Of a stretch of DNA of 64,000 nucleotides, positions 37,579 to 49,082 are shown piece after piece. Both the position numbers and the translations under genes were made by a program. Each line of letters begins with the position of its first letter. Position 1 is the stretch's first letter. This DNA is from Lithospermum erythrorhizon. Its lineage: Eukaryota > Streptophyta > Magnoliopsida > Boraginales > Boraginaceae. The notes under the pieces were generated by a model. The model did no database searches, was not told the origin of the DNA, and was given only the letters and a program-made list of their open reading frames with translations. Location: NCBI GenBank assembly GCA_019722365.1, contig JADFUC010001681.1:434001-498000 (forward strand), read 5' to 3'.

Positions 37579-38131
37579 TTTTTCTACTGTAATTTTAGTG
37601 CTTGCTCATTAGTTAAACGATAGTTATTATGTTAATTATAGTCATCGTCACTTATCTCCTTTTGGCTTTCAATTCTGTCTATCTCCATCATAGATTCATA
37701 GGAATGGAGGATGTGTTCCTCAATTCGAGGTGTTAACTGGTCGGAGAAATGCTGTAAACTACAATGTTACCTGATATTTTATGTAAAAACAATAAATTCA
37801 TCATTAGACTACTACAATACATTTTTTGATGTTTCAAAAAGTAAAGATATCCCCATTGAATCAAAAGAAGAACTAATTATATTATCATGGATTATTGGTG
37901 ATTTGATACAATATAAATATATGATCACTTCAGAGATGAAAAAGAAAACTGAACTTGTATTATAGTGATATTTCTGACTGTTTATATGATTAATATATAA
38001 AACGTTAAATATTGTTAAGAGTAAGAACTTGTATTATAGTAACATCACACGTCTAATTTCAAAATACAAACTAAGAATGACTACATAAGATATATACTCT
38101 TCAGAATGGCTTTTACGCCTGATATTTGCTT

Positions 38132-41100
38132 CTATGGAGGCATTCCAGCCCTGAGAATCTCATATTTCCTGTTTGGATGCATACGGGAGAAAAGAGAGTG
38201 TCTCTTCTGCTTCAGTTTTGATCCAAAAATGAATGATCTTAATGGAATTCCAGACCGGCTAGACAATGATGTTTGGTTTTCTGATAGCCCAAACTCACCA
38301 GTCAGCTTTGTTAAGGTACTGTCAACTTCACCTTTTAGTGTAGTTATATGATCGAAACCAGCTTGTAATTCCTCTTTGACTTGGTTGTTTTCTTGCTTCA
38401 TGTTCAGAACCTCACCCTGGAACTTTGCAGCCTGGTGGCTGCTGAATATTATGTCGTCTTCTTCAACACTTTCCTTGAGAGCTTTGCTGATTTTTTCCTG
38501 AATGCTACACAAAGATGAGGATTTCCGCTCCAATTCTTCTTTCAGCGATGTACTCTTTTCTAACCACATTGATAATTCCGCGTGTATCTCTTTCAGGTGT
38601 TTGTATAGTGGACGAACTTCTGATTTTATATCTGCAGGGTCATTATCCTCTTGCTGCTGCTTCTTCTCTCTAATTTGGGTTATTTCCCCCTGAAGATCTT
38701 CCACTGTAGTCTTGAATTTTTGTATTTGATGGAATGCAGTGCTGAATCTTAACCAAAAACCAAGATTTTCGTCTAGTAGGGAATCTAAATCTGTGCGAAG
38801 AGTTTCTTCTACCAGCGAGAGGGACATGGGTCTTTGAGACACAATGAAGCTGAAGTCATCATCACCTTCATCTAAGTAAGAAGTATGAGCCTCTTCTGTC
38901 TTTGGGTCATCCGAAGGACCAGAGATTGGCGATTCACCTTTGTTTTCATTCTTATTGTCATCCAAATTTCCTTGCATGACATTCAACTTGCGATGTAAAT
39001 TCTGAATCTCGACATCCCTCTTCTTAATTGCATACTTCAGTTCGTTTGTTTGCATTGAGTCTTCAGCCTGAGCATCATTGTTTTTCTTCTCTATATCATT
39101 AAGTTTCTTCTTCACATCTTTGTAGTTCCTTAATATAGTTGTATACTCCTTCATGAGAATCTTCTCTCTATCCTTCTCCCCACTTAAGAGCAACATCTGC
39201 CAGTTCAACTCTTCCCCATCTTGTCCTTCTTTTGAATCTTTTATTTCATGGCTTTTGTCAGAAATTGTTGATGTCTGTTGCTCCATGTTGTTTTCCATCT
39301 TTGGATCAACACATGTCACTGTCTTCGTTGTAGGAGCTTTAGCCTCTACTTCTTGTCCATTGGTAGATGTACTAGTATCTGGATGTTCCTGGGCATTTAC
39401 ATCTCCTGTTTCAGAATGATTCGCATTTCCCATACTAGCAATAGAAGTCTGATCATTTTGCAAGGTGTTGATATCTTGATGCGACTTCTCATGGTGTTGC
39501 GAGGGAGTTACAGATTCTAGTTCTGTTTCAGAATGATAGACGACATTTCCCATACTGGCTATAGAAGTCTGATCTTTTTGGCTTTCCTGATCTTTTTCCA
39601 AGGTGTTGATATCGTGTTGCGACTTCTCATGGTGTCCCGAGGGAGTGACAGATTCTAGTTCTTCATCAGGTTGGACAGTGCTCAATTTCTCTGACAAGTT
39701 AGTAAGACTGCATTGAGCATCAGAAAAATGAGTCTCAAGATTATTATTCTGTCTTTCAACGTTCCGGTTTAAATCTTGAAGCCCACTTAGTTTTCCTTCC
39801 AGCTCCTTCACTCTGTTACTCAACCCATGTGTGCCTTCTTTTAAATCTGATTTATCGTCCTCCAAGGTCTGTATATTTGCATGAAGCTCCTGTCCTTCGA
39901 ATTTTAATCTTTCTATTAGAACAGTCTGAGATGATACCGGATTTTGAAGGTTGATCACATTAGTGACAAGTTCATCAATTTTTTCTGCTAATTCTGACAC
40001 CGTGATTGATGACATAGAGCTAGCATCGAACTGTAACTGTATCTTCTCTTGTACTGTTTCACCTAAATCCTGTCTTGTGATTGGAGTCACATCTCCTGTT
40101 ATGATCGATTCGCCTTTCTCTGAGAGCTTTTCTTCTGCATCAGTTTTCTCAGGAAGATACCTATGCTTGATGGAATTTATCCTTTGACGAGCATCTTCAA
40201 TCTTCTTTCCTTCCTCTTTCGCTTCTCTTGCAGACTTTTGTTGCGTCTCCTGTAACTGTGACAAGGTCTCTTGACATGATGTTAGTGCTGCTTGAGCCAT
40301 CACTTTCCGAGCTTCGTCATCCTCAATGACTTTATTTACACCAAATTCATCTTGCAAATCGCTAACTCTTTGCTGCTTTTCCATGATAGTGTTCTCAATG
40401 CTGTAGTATTTTTCAAGACCACTTTGATAAGAGCTCTTAACAAATTCTTTCACAGTTTGCAAGGCTAATATATCTTTCTGTAGCTTATCAATCTCATCTA
40501 CAGCTTCACTCTTATTTAACCCCGACTTCCTAGGAAAACTGTCAGAAGCTGTCGCTTTTGAAGTCTTCTCGGTCTTCAATTGCTTTGAGGCTGTGGTTAT
40601 GATACCTTTCAAGTTGTTCAACGGTGCCTGGGGAACCTTAGGTACCCTCGATGGATCCGAGGGAGGAACTTGTAATGGAAACTTTGGAGCTCTCGGGGTT
40701 TCATCATCTTCATCCATTGGCATTTGGAATTGCTCCGGGAAACAAGTAGCAAGAGTGTTGTTGGCATTCTGCAACTCTGTTGATATGTGATCATATCGTT
40801 CCGCTAAGGCTCGGAATGCCCTGTAAGATTCCTCAACATAACTGATCAATTCAGGCCTTCTCTTATAGTACATTTCCGCTCTTTTAGCAAAGGAGTCACC
40901 TTCCTCTTGAATGAGGTCTAGAACATATTTAGTCTGCTCTTCCATATCTGCATTTATAGAAATATATTCAACCAATTTGATCAGATTCATATACTATATT
41001 TGTTATGTTCCTTCTTATCATATGCATAATCAAAATCGTTACATACTACGTATACAAAACTTATTGTGATGCAATATTATTATTATTATTATTTCTTCAA

Positions 41101-41375
41101 GATGAGATAATCATCCACAAAACCAAGATTATATCAAAGGCGAATGATGAAAACCAAAGAAAGAAATGAGATCTTACTTGATCTAATGTTCTCATGCCAG
41201 ATTGGTTATTTCATAATCATTTGCAATTTCAGGAAGAGTAGAAATAAAATTGACATTGAGATCAAAAGATATATAGCAAACCTTGTAAACTTTGTTCCAG
41301 CCATTTTGATTGCTTTGTTCTGATGTGGCTAGCCCACCACCATGAATAAGCATTGTTTGCTGCTCTTTGTAACAT
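38132..41375 (-). CDS. NET2: NETWORKED 2-type actin-binding protein (NAB domain), two exons
   Basis: Plant-specific NET superfamily protein that binds F-actin through an N-terminal NAB (KIP1-like) domain and tethers actin to membranes; group 2 members act mainly in pollen (family knowledge). Exon 1 (41375-41282) encodes MLQRAANNAYSWWWASHIR and KQSKWLEQSLQ, with the WWW motif of the domain. A GT-AG intron with phase 1 joins it to exon 2 (40947-38132), which starts DMEEQTKYVLDLI and continues through SFAKRAEMYYKRRPELI and RALAERYDHIS. The full protein is 969 residues. The NAB domain covers about residues 10-95; the rest is long coiled coil with acidic repeats around residues 490-560 (two related HHEKS...DINTL segments). 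The conserved C-terminus reads GIPLRSFIFGSKLK. The exact group-2 paralogue (A-D) is not resolved. An alternative ATG inside the intron (40990) would lose the WWW motif and is rejected. Confidence 0.93.
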
Positions 41376-44300
41376 CTTCAAAAACTAGATCTTATTGATC
41401 TTTTTCTTCTTTATAGTGTTCCTCTACAAGTAGGGCATGTGACTTTTTCTTCTTATTATTCTTAGGAAACAAACATGTCACATGGAATTTGTTGATGAAA
41501 ACAAGAAACTTGCATTGATGGAGGAGGAAAAATGAAAATGTTTTGGTGTAAAAAAGCTTACTATGAGATAGATCCTAGTAGCTCCAGTTTGTTTTCTGTT
41601 ATAAGAACATGGAGCTTTGCATTTTTTTTTAATTTATTCTACAAAAAGAATATGAAATATTTTTTCAATCAAATCAATAATAATGTTATAAGAATATTAT
41701 TGGTTTAGAGATAGTCGCTCCATAATAAGTGTTGAACCAATCAGAGTTTGGAAATGCAAGTGAACGTGACATGCAACTGCATTTCTCACTTGTTTGGGAC
41801 ATAAATGGAGGGTACAAACTACAAAATAAAAATCTAAATAATATTTTCCTTAGGATTATGAATTTATCATTAGGATTAAGATCCATGTATTGTGCGGAGA
41901 AATGTTTGTCATCACGGTACAATGCACGGAATTAAGATAAATACCCTATATTATTATACATACTACTTGTCTATCGTGGTTAAACAACTAAATCAAACTC
42001 TCAATTGAAATTCTTAATCCAACTATTGTTTTATGTCATATTTTTTAGGAAATCAAAATGATTTTTTAGACCCTCAAAAATAAATAAAGAGGAAATGAAA
42101 GATAGTAAACGATATATTATCATTTATACAAATATAACCTTCTTTTCTTGTTCTATCAAGAAGAGGGTATTGCTCCTTTATTTTCTTTTTATTTAGTTGT
42201 ATTTTAATTACATGAACTTTTATTCCTTACAAAAGAAAAAGAAGAAAAGGGGGATTCATGATTGAGGATCTTATTTGTTCTGTTTTTTGTTGTAATTTAC
42301 ATAATTCAGTCCTTTTTTATAAATAGATTTTATATTTATATATAAGGGACGTGGTCATGATATGAAATATATTTTTAGAAGCTCATAAAGATTCATTTAT
42401 AATTATTTGGATGTAATATATATGCCACAAACTTGAATTTCAGAATTAATTATTTTTAGGTAATTTATTTGATAAAATATAATATTATATTTTATAATTT
42501 TTTTTTGTGAGTGAGCACCGATTAAATAAACATAAAATATTAACCGATACAACAACTAATATTTAGTATCCATTAAAGAAGAAATTAAAGTCATAATGAT
42601 CATCAATTCGGCACAATTTTCTCGTCAACTTGAAAGAAAATGAGTAAGTGGTATACCCTTTCTAACAAAAAGACAGTTAGCATAAATATAGGAAAGTGAG
42701 AATGTGGGATGTGTGCACGGAGACAGGGGGTTGGAGATGGCCTGGAGGGAGGAGGTGTTCGGACTTGGTTATGCAGATTAGGAAGAGGATTATGAATAAG
42801 GCAGAGAAGGTTAGGTGGTGTGAGTTGGTTTGGTATGGTCTAAATATCCTAAGGCATAGTTTCATTATGTGGTTATTGATTCAGGGTAGCACTGTTTTGG
42901 TGTGTGAGTTGGTTAATGCCTACTTGGACAGAGGGCTCCCAATAGGTGCTGCCATTGGGTTGTCCGCTGCTTTCAAGACTCATCGTGGTCAAGTGAGTAT
43001 TATATACTCTGTATAAGTTATTTATTTTTGGGTAATATTAGGTTCCTAAACATATAGAAGTTCAAAACCATGCTATTTGTCAACTTTTTTAACCTTTCAA
43101 TGATAGCCATCTTTGCATTCCTCTCACATTCCAATTGATCAGCTTAATTAATCATCATTAACTGAGGATATGTTGAGGCTTTTCACCCTGAAAGGGACTT
43201 TAAGGTACTGGATTGGAAATAAGTTGTAAGTAGATTACTATTTAGTTTCTTTGTCTATGACAATAGTAAAACCTTCATGATCACCCAGTGGGAACATGAG
43301 CTTATGGCATTTTTTGTCAATTCAAAGACTTCCACAACATTGAGGTTATTCCCTATTCTCTGATCTCTGGTCTTTGCATATTGTACACACTTACTTGTTA
43401 TGAATTTCCAACGAGAAGGTGAGATGTATACCAATAGGAAATCCCATGAGTTTGTATGTGTTGTAGGCTGTAGCTTATAATGTATAACATTTTGATTGGG
43501 GTTACCTTGGTTATGCAAGGGTCAAGAGAGATCTTATCTTTTCCATGGTGATAATTGATGGGATGGTAAGTACCCTGAAAACATTTGAATACAATTCAGT
43601 TGTTTTTTAACTAACTTGGTTTGATGAGATACTTGAGCATAGTTGTTTGATTGTATGTATTTGATTCAGTTTTATTATTCGTTATTTGAATTTGAACTCG
43701 TATTCATTATATGTTATTCTGATTCCAAGTCAAACTCGTATTTACATTCAGAAACAGATTAGACTAGTATTTGAGGTTGTAATGTATAAACACATAATGC
43801 AAGACCTAAACAAGGATTTAACCTCACATAATCTACACTTTACAGATTTAAAATGGGTTACATACAACATACACTTTACAGATTTAACATGGGTTACATA
43901 CACCATTGTTAACAAATACGCATCCACATTTTGATAAATGAAAATACATAGATATTTTGACTTTGGTTGATACAAATGATGCATGTCAAATGGAAGCGGC
44001 AAACAAGAGGACTAATTATCCATAAGAAATGTGGTGGTCTCCTCAACTGGCAGTTGGAAGAGTGAAGGCAGGGAGTGGGCATCCAACTCTTATTTCTATG
44101 TAGACCATTGGTTACACTTAGTTTGTCGGGCGTCGGCCCCTTTGGTCACCCCTAGGCGGATTGCTCTTAGACATGTCATGCGGAAAATAAAATGTGGAGG
44201 GTGTGGTATGTCGTCCGTAGCCTTAGTGAAGCGTGGTATATGCCTTCTAGCATCCCCGCCCATTGGCACCTTTTCACAACTATGGGTCCAATGATTTAAT

Positions 44301-44400
44301 GAACAAAAAAACATCACAACGACAATATAGACATAACAACTACAGAACAACTCTAGTTCAATGAGAAAACTAAAAAAAGATTGAGAAATAAAAACATCAT
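41376..44400. other. Intergenic DNA with transposon debris
   Basis: AT-rich from 41.4 to 42.6 kb. A LINE-like remnant is at 42696-43016 (see its own entry). A short tandem repeat lies at 43831-43905, where a phrase containing ACACTTTACAGATTTAA and ATGGGTTACATACA is repeated at about 35-bp spacing. At 44.03-44.30 kb there is a GC-richer open stretch on both strands whose plus-frame reading contains two cysteine pairs. I could not assign it. Confidence 0.4.
42696..43016 (+). mobile_element. Possible LINE remnant (zf-RVT-like domain)
   Basis: The plus-frame reading contains KVRWCELVWYGLNILRHSF followed by IMWLLIQG. This resembles the zinc-binding region (zf-RVT) after the reverse transcriptase of plant LINEs, where a W...VWF...PRHSF.W.A pattern is typical. 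The C-terminal part (AYLDRGLPIGAAIGLSAAF) does not fit that family and may come from another source. No reverse transcriptase core was found nearby. Confidence 0.35.
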
Positions 44401-44803
44401 CTAGTGAGTAGTGTTTCTTGTTGCTGGGTCACAGGACCCTCCAACATATTTAGCTGAATGTAAGGAACACTTTAGATTATGGGTCACTTCGCCTTTTATT
44501 AGATAACCATCAAGAGCCATTGGAGGAAAAAAGACTACAAAACAAACTACTGAGACTTGATCTCTTTGAGCCGTGTTGCAACTTCCACAGATGAGCCTGA
44601 AATAATCAGAATTAAACACACCACTGATCCAACTTTTGAATTTAACTTCTCCCAAAAGAGAAAAAGACATGAAATTCTATTTTATATGACCAGAAATAAG
44701 AAATTGCCAGAAAGCGGTATGAACTCAAAAGGAATGATAAAAAGTAAAGACTAAGAGGCACATTAACAAGACATAGTCGAATTACCTGTCTCAGCATTTC
44801 GCC

Positions 44804-45150
44804 TCAAGTTTTTTTGCACTTTTCCCTTGTATACATCACATGACTAATGAATTTATGATCACAAGAAACCTTGGCTTGGAAAGTCTTTGTGCCATGATCA
44901 TTTTTAGCTTGAAATGTGATCAGATAACAAATCCCAGTCGCAACAGCCTTGTCAACTTTTGTAAATTGATAATCACGACCCTACAAAAGATAAAAGTCGA
45001 TAAATTGGATATTGCATTGGACATTTTTGAGTGGTATGAGGGCTAAGTAACATACATTTTCTTGATTGTTGTAGTGTTCAATTGCAGCTTGAGCTAAACT
45101 GCTCATATCTTCTTGTTCAATATCAACAATCGCGCAAGTGTAACTACATA
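44804..45150 (-). CDS. Cystatin/monellin-like gene fragment, two exons
   Basis: Exon A (about 45150-45056) reads YTCAIVDIEQEDMSSLAQAAIEHYNNQEN and ends at a GTATGT donor. Exon B (44980-44804) follows a TTTTGTAG acceptor and reads DYQFTKVDKAVATG, ICYLITFQAKNDHGT and KTFQAKVS, then ends at a TGA. The phases agree (0/0). The LA..AI..YN block and the strand with YLITFQAK then TFQAKV follow plant cystatin-related (cystatin/monellin superfamily) proteins, some of which inhibit papain-like proteases. The QxVxG inhibitory loop is not recognisable (KAVATG stands in its place), so inhibitory activity is doubtful. The start exon is uncertain; an upstream 41-residue frame at 46209-46084 may belong to it. 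It could be a decaying copy. Confidence 0.45.
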
Positions 45151-45264
45151 CCTACCTCGTCAAACATCTGCAAGTTCAAAAAAAAAAAAAAGAAGAACCT
45201 GTATTTCATAAATTAGCTCTAAGGTATTTACTAGTTGGAAATGTATAAATTTGAATATCTCCAA

Positions 45265-45408
45265 TGAATTGAAACAAATAGATGACATATTGCAGAATGT
45301 AGATGACACAAACATAAAACATGAAGGTCAGCTGAAATGAAACAAATAATGGATTACCAACTGACGAGATTGGAGGAACAAAAGAAAGACTTGATCCTAT
45401 CTCACCAT
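45265..45408 (+). pseudogene. Rearranged scrap of the At4g38062-like gene
   Basis: Positions 45265-45339 match 49573-49646 of the downstream coiled-coil gene: AATTGAAACAAA, GATGACAT, AATGTAGA, AACATAAAAC and TCAGCTGAAATG. Positions 45345-45405 match about 50027-50087: ATGGATTACCAACT, GAGATTGGAGGAA and AAAGAAAGACTTGAT. About 380 bp of the parent between them is deleted. The orientation is the same as the parent. Several substitutions have accumulated, so it is not recent. Confidence 0.8.
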
Positions 45409-46083
45409 AACTGTTTACTCACCAAGTATGCAATTAATGTTATGAATCTTATGTCAAGAATTCCTCGAACCCTAAAAACAAATTCAATGACGTTTACCTC
45501 CAAAAGATAAGTCAAAGCTGTAAGCAAAAACAGGTAACCAAAACGAGAAGGACACAATAGACATACACCTGCATAGGATGTGAAACATTTGATGGGCCAA
45601 TTGACATAAAACAAATAGATATTCAGTTGTTAGCTCTTAGTTAAGATAAGACATGGAAAATTTAAAAAGTATCAAAACAACATTTTAAATCATTAACCTC
45701 AATTCGCATTGATTATCTCTCCCCTCGATTAATTTTTTCATGTTCAATTCACGGCATTTCAAACATACCAAACGCTCACAACAAACTATTAAAAATAGAA
45801 AATCATCGAGACTGCCTCAAGTTGCAAAGCAACATCTACAATAATTGTTAGGAATGAACTGTGAGTCTAATTAAAACGTGGAATGATAATCCCTTTCCGG
45901 ATAGATAATACTCTATTTAATTCGGATATAATAAGCAAGCGGAAAAATCCCTTCCTAATAAACTTTAGTAAGATTGATTACAGAATGATCAACCTTGCTC
46001 TACGATAGCATGACAAATCAGGCATTATTTAATAATAATAAAAATATAAAAAAGACCTCATCTTCAGAAACGGTTTTAGGGTA

Positions 46084-46209
46084 CTACAGATGGGGTTTGA
46101 AAACCTCTTTCACGAATTGGGCATTTTTAGCAGCTTCTTCAGCCCAAAATGCGTTGATTTCCTTAATCTTCTCAGCATCCCAATTCACCAAAGAGCTATC
46201 TAACGCCAT
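46084..46209 (-). CDS. Small open frame, possibly first exon of the cystatin-like gene
   Basis: Encodes 41 residues: MALDSSLVNWDAEK, then IKEINAFWAEEAAKNAQ and FVKEVFKPHL, then TAG. The composition is coding-like (amphipathic, charged), in contrast with its surroundings. A GAG|GTTTTC site could serve as a donor after FVKE. I do not recognise it as a named domain. Its proximity and strand suggest it belongs to the cystatin-like frame 1 kb downstream, but this is a guess. Confidence 0.3.
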   Translation of the reverse strand: MALDSSLVNWDAEKIKEINAFWAEEAAKNAQFVKEVFKPHL

Positions 46210-48061
46210 CTTCAATCCGCTTCATTCCGATTCCGATTCCGACGAGTTACTCATCCTTCTTTCAACAAATCTAATCACCAAAATGTTAAATTGTTAATGT
46301 TACGTTTCGATTAACTTACTATGTATTTTTTTTTTTTTTATAAACTTACATAGGCCACGCTACAATGAGAATGAACCCCAGTAGCGCCAAGTCATTTGAA
46401 GCCAACAACATTTGATACGATGTTACCGATTAACACTATGTATCCTTGACTGCAAATCATTTATAATATTTTGTGCGATATTAACATTTATATTCTGTTT
46501 AATGATCGTTTTGATGCTTTCAGCGTGTTAAACTATCGAATCGTATTTATGTCGTCGTAATAACTACTTATGTCCCAATTTAAGCGATTGTAACAATAAT
46601 AAATTCGGAATAAATATTTGACCAATGAGTATTTGACCATTAAAGATGAGGCTAGTTCGAGACTTCGGCTCGACGATATTGCTTTATTAACGAGTTAAGT
46701 CAAAATCTCATTTCGAGACTGGTACCGGCTGGTAAGAACTACAAGGTGAGACTAGGAGAATGAATTATTCAAATTTCATACTAGTACCTCTTTTTTGCCA
46801 TAAGTCATCAGCTTCCAGAAATTGTGGGGATGTGATTCGAGGCCCGTGTGATGATGCATAAATCGGTCGTATGAGGTTATTGAAATTGACGTATCATGAG
46901 AATGCTCAGAAAAACAATTATGCTACATTCTTGTATAACCCACAAGTAGTAATGGTTCCTTAACCCCTAAATTATGCTCTTGAACACTTCTAGCAATGGT
47001 TTAGTTTCCGCTATCACGAGTCATTCCACTTCTTCCCTCAATTATCGCTTATAATTTTCGAATGGCAATCACGCAGACAATCATCACCACAAGCTAGTCA
47101 GTAACGAAGAGGGCGAATGTAAATTACTAGTACTATGTTTTAACTCATAAATTTGTCGGAGTTCTTGAATTGTATTGAGATTGACTCTTGTAAGTTGGTT
47201 ACAATCGTTGATATATAAAGTAGTTATTTAAATTTAATGTCAATTGAAGATTTTGTATAGTCTTTTATTTAGACTTATGAGCGTGTTATACCCCTGCTTT
47301 GTGGGTGTGGGCGAGGACCGATTCGTGGTTTCTACAAGTTTTTATCAGTGAGTTTAAGTTCGGTTCATGTACCACGAGCCTCTATCTGTGTGGCCCCATG
47401 CAGAATGTTTTAGTATAGTGCTATTTAGACTCGTAGGCGTGTTATCTACTCGCTTTTGTGGGTGTGGCTTAGGATCGATTTGTGAATTTCTACAAGTTTT
47501 TATCGAATAGGTTTCGTTCGATTCATGATACCCCTGAGTCTCTCGATTCGAAACCAACCTAACTCGAAACTACTCCATACAGAATCAAGTCTAACTAAAC
47601 CCGACTCAATATTTGAGCAAACCAATTTATACCCATCTCGGATATAGACATGAAAAATAGCATGAAACACGATTCGGCTCAAGAAATGTCTTCTACGTTC
47701 AAGCCTCGAACAATAATTTTGGGTTCGATGGAGTTGGAACCAAAAGTTTGATTCAATCAAAACTATACTAATTTATATATTTTTTCTTATATATCATAAA
47801 CTATTATTATTGGCTCGAACTTATGTCCGAATCAAATTTACATTTCTCCATAAGCCTATAAATTTAAAATTGTGATACCCAATAATAATACAGGCTAAAA
47901 AACAGAGACAAACAATCTTTTTGGGATTTTTTCATCACTTTTTTTCATTTTCAGACATTAATATCCTTTCTTTAATCACTACTTCTCCAAAACTCATCAT
48001 TTTGAGTATCCAAAATCCATTCCAAGAAACCACATCAAATCAATAATTACTAACTGTATTT
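46210..48061. other. Intergenic DNA and promoter/leader of the At4g38062-like gene
   Basis: No gene recognised. It contains a two-copy tandem repeat at 47269-47528 and, from about 47.88 kb, the probable 5' untranslated leader of the next gene up to the donor at 48062. Confidence 0.5.
47269..47528. repeat. Two-copy direct repeat, about 157-bp period
   Basis: The copies start TAGACTTATGAGCGTGTTAT (47269) and TAGACTCGTAGGCGTGTTAT (47426). Both continue with TTGTGGGTGTGG, GATCGATT- or ACCGATTC-like phrases, TTTCTACAAGTTTTTATC and a TTCG-TTCATG end. The divergence is substantial, so the duplication is old. Confidence 0.75.
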
Positions 48062-49050
48062 GTAAGTATAGATTTACCCTCTTTACTATATCCTTATTTA
48101 CTTCAATGTTTTATTGATTATAGTGTCCTTATGAGTGAAAAATCTTGTCTTTGTTCGATTTTTTTATTTGGGTTGTTTTATTTTGGGGTGTTTGATTTAG
48201 GCCTCGTCGTGGTGTGTTCTTGATCATTTGGATTTGATACTTTGATTTGGTATGTGTTTCTTGAAATTATGTTGCCATTTATTTAGTTTATATGGTAGTG
48301 ATTTAATTGTTTTAAGTTTCTGAGAAATAAATAACTGTATCACTAGAATGTAGCCTGATTTAATACATTGTAGTTGGACAAAATATTTTTGGATATGTGA
48401 ATTAGGGAAGCAGTAAGAATGTAGAGTATGATCTGGAATAATGGATTTTATGGGAGTTTGTTGAAGTGCATTGTTTTATGGGCAATTGAGAATTTGTATA
48501 CTTTTGGGTGTACTTTAGATGACTCCAGAAGTCCGGGATTGACCTATTCGATATTGTAGTTATTAACTTCAACTAGTTCAGATTTGTAAGCTAATTGTTT
48601 TCCGAAAGAAAGCTCATAACTAGTTAGTGTAACTATATTGAAGTCTAGAAACCATATGCAATCTCTATATGTCTTGCCTAATTGCCTTTCGGTTGGGCTT
48701 TTATATGGGGATAGTATGCTAGAAAAATAGTTCTCGGCTGCAATTGCATTGACTTCCTTTTTTGGAACTGCGATGAGAGGTTAAGACCTTTACAATTTAA
48801 TATGTTTAATTCTCAGTTAATTTTCAGAGTAGGTTTCGATTTGAAAGAGATTAATGATTCAACTGTAAGAGATTTTTCAGGAGAATTGGGGTATTATGAC
48901 TTGGGTGAATACTATAGTTTATAAATGTTGATCAGAATTAATGAATTAGTTAAGAATTTCTTGCTAGAATGATATAGTTACCGCAGTTGTAGGAAGTAGC
49001 TTCATCATTTTCTGTGGCTAAGTTCCTATTCTTGAAACTGATTCCTGCAG
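48062..49050 (+). other. Probable 5'-UTR intron of the At4g38062-like gene
   Basis: A strong donor (T|GTAAGTATAG, 48062) and a strong acceptor (TTCCTGCAG|A, ending 49050) bracket a T-rich stretch with no coding frame. The acceptor lies 32 bases upstream of the ATG at 49083. Leader introns are common in plant genes; transcription evidence is lacking here. Confidence 0.6.
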
Positions 49051-49082
49051 ATTTTTATCCGAACTAATAACGGAGGGTTAGG

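Noticed and set aside
38106..40790. Plus-strand open frames within 38.1-40.8 kb
   Set aside because: They are antisense shadows of the long NET2 exon, which has clear family similarity on the minus strand.
44031..44300. GRF-type zinc-finger fragment
   Set aside because: The cysteine spacing and the CRASAPLVTP reading only loosely resemble the domain, which is not enough to support a call.
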